The notes below the pieces were generated by a model, which saw only the letters and a program-made list of their open reading frames with translations, was not told where the DNA came from and searched no databases. The position numbers and the translations under genes were made by a program. From NCBI GenBank assembly GCA_004020645.1, contig SAQL01000029.1, forward strand, positions 17,688 to 81,687: 64,000 nt of DNA, in the 5' to 3' direction. Of the stretch, positions 62,211 to 64,000 are shown one piece after another. The first letter of the stretch is position 1. The number at the start of each line of letters is the position of its first letter. This DNA comes from Mesorhizobium sp. (GTDB lineage Bacteria; Pseudomonadota; Alphaproteobacteria; Rhizobiales; Rhizobiaceae).

Positions 62211-63218
62211 CTAAAGCAAGCCGGCTGCCGTCATCAGGTCGGTCACCTTCTTGGAGTTCAGCGTCGTCGCGTCGACCTTCGGCGCCTGCAGATCGGCCAG
62301 CGGCACCAGCGCCGGATTGGAATCCGCGCCCTTGCCGACGGCGTATTCGAAGGAATTGCCGGTCTTCAGCACGTCCTGACCACCCTTGCCGGTCACCCAT
62401 TTCAGGAAGGCCTGGGCCTCCTTCGGGTGCTTGCTGGAGGCCAGCACGCCACCGCCGGAAACCGAGACGAACGCGCCCGGATCCTGGTTCTTGAAATAGT
62501 GGAGCCCGATGTTCTTGCTGTTCTCGCCGGTCTTGGCCTGGTCGCCGTAGTAGTAATAGTGATAGATCACGCCGCCTTCGATCTCGCCGGCATTGACCGC
62601 CTTCATCACCGTGCTGTTGCCTTTGTAGGCGGTGAAGTTCTCCTTCATCGCCTTCAGCCAGTCGGCCGTCGCGGCCTCACCCTTGAGCTGCAAAAGGGCG
62701 CTGACGATCGCCTGGAAATCGGCGCCGGAGGGCGAAGCGGCCCAGCGTCCCTTCCAGCTCGGATCGGCGAGTTCAAGCAGCGACTTGGGCAACCGCTCGG
62801 CGGTCAGCTTGGTCTTGTCATAAACGAAGACGGTGGCGCGCGCGGCGATGCCCACCCATTTGCCGCTGGACGGCTGGTACTCCTTGGGAATCTGCGCCTG
62901 CGTGTCGGCGTCGACCGGCGCGAACAGGCCGGCGGATTCGACCAGCACCATGGCGGGAGAGTTTTCCGTCAGGAACACATCGGCCGGCGAGGCGGCGCCT
63001 TCGGCGACGATCTGGTTGGAGAAATCGCTGTCGCCGCCGTGGCGAACGGTGACCTTGATGCCGGTTTCCTTGGTGAAACCTTCCACCCAGGCATTGGTCA
63101 GGCTCTCGTGCTGGGCATTGTAAACGACGATGCCGCCGTCCTGGGCCATCGCCGGGCCGGCGATCAGGCTGATTGCCAGTGCCGTGGCACCGGCAAGGGC
63201 GGAAAGAGCATATTTCAT
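62211..63218 (-). CDS. Ferric-iron ABC transporter substrate-binding protein (FbpA/AfuA)
   Basis: 335 residues. A signal peptide ends GPAMA-QDGG. The iron-binding protein fold has IVVYNAQHESLTNAWVEGFTKETGI, DVFLTENSPAM and the tyrosine cluster VIYHYYYYGDQA that coordinates ferric iron. The start at 63216-63218 has GAGGG nine bases upstream; a second ATG three codons earlier is less well spaced. First gene of the importer operon. Confidence 0.93.
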   Translation of the reverse strand: MKYALSALAGATALAISLIAGPAMAQDGGIVVYNAQHESLTNAWVEGFTKETGIKVTVRHGGDSDFSNQIVAEGAASPADVFLTENSPAMVLVESAGLFAPVDADTQAQIPKEYQPSSGKWVGIAARATVFVYDKTKLTAERLPKSLLELADPSWKGRWAASPSGADFQAIVSALLQLKGEAATADWLKAMKENFTAYKGNSTVMKAVNAGEIEGGVIYHYYYYGDQAKTGENSKNIGLHYFKNQDPGAFVSVSGGGVLASSKHPKEAQAFLKWVTGKGGQDVLKTGNSFEYAVGKGADSNPALVPLADLQAPKVDATTLNSKKVTDLMTAAGLL

Positions 63219-63278
63219 GGACGTCATCCCTCTCGATCTCGATGGTTTTGATTTAGCAAGGCTGCACCTATCAATTCA

Positions 63279-63293
63279 TGACCGGTGTAGTCA
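63279..63293. promoter_or_regulatory. IRO-like box upstream of the iron importer
   Basis: TGACCGGTGTAGTCA fits the rhizobial RirA-binding motif TGA-N9-TCA. It overlaps a candidate minus-strand promoter (TTGACT, 17 bases, ATAGGT). The motif has only six fixed bases, so chance is possible; the iron context raises it. Confidence 0.45.
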
Positions 63294-63380
63294 ACATTGA
63301 TGAGCTGCGTAATCGGGCGCCGGAGGTGAAACCTTCGTGATATTCCCATATTTTGGCTTGGACATTATTTCGTCGGCCAC

Positions 63381-63406
63381 GTAACAAATCAGCGCCGAGG
63401 CGCGAA
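63381..63406 (+). promoter_or_regulatory. SigF-like promoter of the ECF sigma gene
   Basis: GTAACA, 16 bases and CGAA match the Caulobacter SigF consensus GTAACC-N16-CGAA with one mismatch. The spacing to the GTG start (21 bases) gives a short leader. Suggests autoregulation. Confidence 0.55.
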
Positions 63407-63426
63407 TTATCGGGGAGTGAACTCTT

Positions 63427-63981
63427 GTGACCGGCAAGGACGAGGCCGAGCTTTCCCGGCTGATGCAGGCCGCGATCGCCGGAGATGAAAAAGCTTACGC
63501 CGACTTTCTGTGCCGGACGGCTGCTCTCGTTCGCGGCTTTATCAGGCGCAAGATCGTTCAGGGCGGGGTCGATCCCGAGGATGTCGTGCAGGAAACCTTG
63601 CTGGCCATTCATGTGAAACGGCATACCTGGCAGCAGGATTTACCTGTGCTGCCCTGGGTCTACGCCATAGCGCGGTTCAAGCTGATCGACGCCTTTCGGC
63701 GGCGCGGGCGGCGCATCGAGATCGAGATCGACGAGATCGCCGAGACCTTCGCCGAACCGGAGGCCGAGACGGTCAGCGAGCGCGACATCAATCGTGCCCT
63801 GGACGGGCTGCCGCCGGCGCAGCGTTCCGTGGTTTCGTCGGTGTCGGTCGAAGGCCGTTCCATTGGCGAGACGGCGGTGAAGTTCGGCATCAGCGAGACG
63901 GCGGTGCGTGTGTCGCTGCATCGTGGGCTCGCAGCTATTGCCAAACGGTTCGGGGCCAAACAATTCGGGCGGGCCAAATAA
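63427..63981 (+). CDS. ECF sigma factor, SigF-like
   Basis: 184 residues. Region 2 (EKAYADFLCRTAALVRGFIRRKI, VQETLLAIHVKRHTWQQDLPVLPWVYAIARFKLIDAFRRRGRR) and region 4 (LDGLPPAQRSVVSSVSVEGRSIGETAVKFGISETAVRVSLHRGLAAI). GTG start with GGGGAG 10 bases upstream. Sigma factors of this subgroup are usually followed by an NrsF (DUF1109) anti-sigma gene, which would lie beyond the window. Likely governs an oxidative or heavy-metal response. Confidence 0.9.
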   Translation: MTGKDEAELSRLMQAAIAGDEKAYADFLCRTAALVRGFIRRKIVQGGVDPEDVVQETLLAIHVKRHTWQQDLPVLPWVYAIARFKLIDAFRRRGRRIEIEIDEIAETFAEPEAETVSERDINRALDGLPPAQRSVVSSVSVEGRSIGETAVKFGISETAVRVSLHRGLAAIAKRFGAKQFGRAK

Positions 63982-64000
63982 TTCGGGCGGGCCAATATTC

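Noticed and set aside
63219..63426. Irr ICE box before the iron importer
   Set aside because: No TTTAGAA...TTCTAA-type match was found; only the weaker TGA-N9-TCA motif is present.

Overview
The window is high-GC alphaproteobacterial chromosome, most likely Mesorhizobium or a close relative in the Hyphomicrobiales. The evidence is the gene content and order (cobS-cobT beside a J-domain gene and a BolA gene, metX-metW beside hisC-tyrC, ftsE-ftsX-ydcF-plsC, argH-small lipoprotein-lysA), the alphaproteobacterial promoter style (CTTGAC/CTATGG), a SAM-II riboswitch, and many short palindromic repeats of the kind that fill rhizobial intergenic DNA. I assigned the taxon from protein and gene-order familiarity, not from a search. 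I saw no rRNA or tRNA gene, CRISPR array, IS transposase, prophage or plasmid replication gene.

Layout. 1-5.7 kb: L,D-transpeptidase lipoprotein (cut by the window edge), accA, xerD, a 50-residue membrane protein, then aroK-aroB. 5.7-13.4 kb: a CorC-like CBS protein without its usual membrane domain, an exported alpha/beta hydrolase, bolA, a J-domain protein, cobS-cobT (aerobic cobaltochelatase), an exported phytase-like protein and a spermidine-synthase-like protein. 13.5-19.5 kb: queuosine-precursor transporter with a candidate preQ1-I riboswitch, rpmB, DUF3108 protein, a DMT exporter, lysoplasmalogenase, cupin, gloB and a methyltransferase. 19.5-27 kb: SbmA/YddA-type ABC protein, DUF1194 protein, the metX-metW operon under a SAM-II riboswitch with promoter and terminator, and hisC-tyrC. 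27-33.8 kb: sugar kinase, DUF2125, ChaC, an MECR-like reductase divergent from a GlxA-type regulator, aldo/keto reductase, LysE exporter. 33.8-40 kb: plsC, ydcF, ftsX, ftsE, interrupted by a LysR/AhpD-like/DUF1348/PNPOx cassette. 40-46.9 kb: a membrane protein, hpt, a single-domain response regulator, a DMT transporter, LysR, and an adenylate cyclase-TolB-TPR gene in a gene-poor island. 46.9-55 kb: DUF4175, threonine dehydratase and ArsR, lysA, lipoprotein, argH, TlpA. 55-64 kb: the ugpBAEC glycerol-3-phosphate importer, a ferric-iron ABC importer, and a SigF-like ECF sigma gene.

Functionally this is mostly core metabolism: chorismate and tyrosine/phenylalanine synthesis (aroK, aroB, tyrC, hisC), methionine (metX, metW), lysine and arginine (lysA, argH), cobalamin, fatty acid and phospholipid synthesis (accA, plsC), division and chromosome-dimer resolution (ftsEX, xerD). 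Regulation is visible at several places: SAM-II, preQ1-I, attenuator-like hairpins behind both periplasmic binding protein genes, an IRO-like box before the iron importer and a SigF-like promoter before the sigma gene.

The most unusual feature is the repeat load. At least four families of short palindromic elements sit exactly at gene ends. In several cases they supply the stop codon (accA, yhhQ-like, metX, tyrC, a LysR gene, a response regulator), the start codon (spermidine-synthase-like) or a whole N-terminus (DUF1194).
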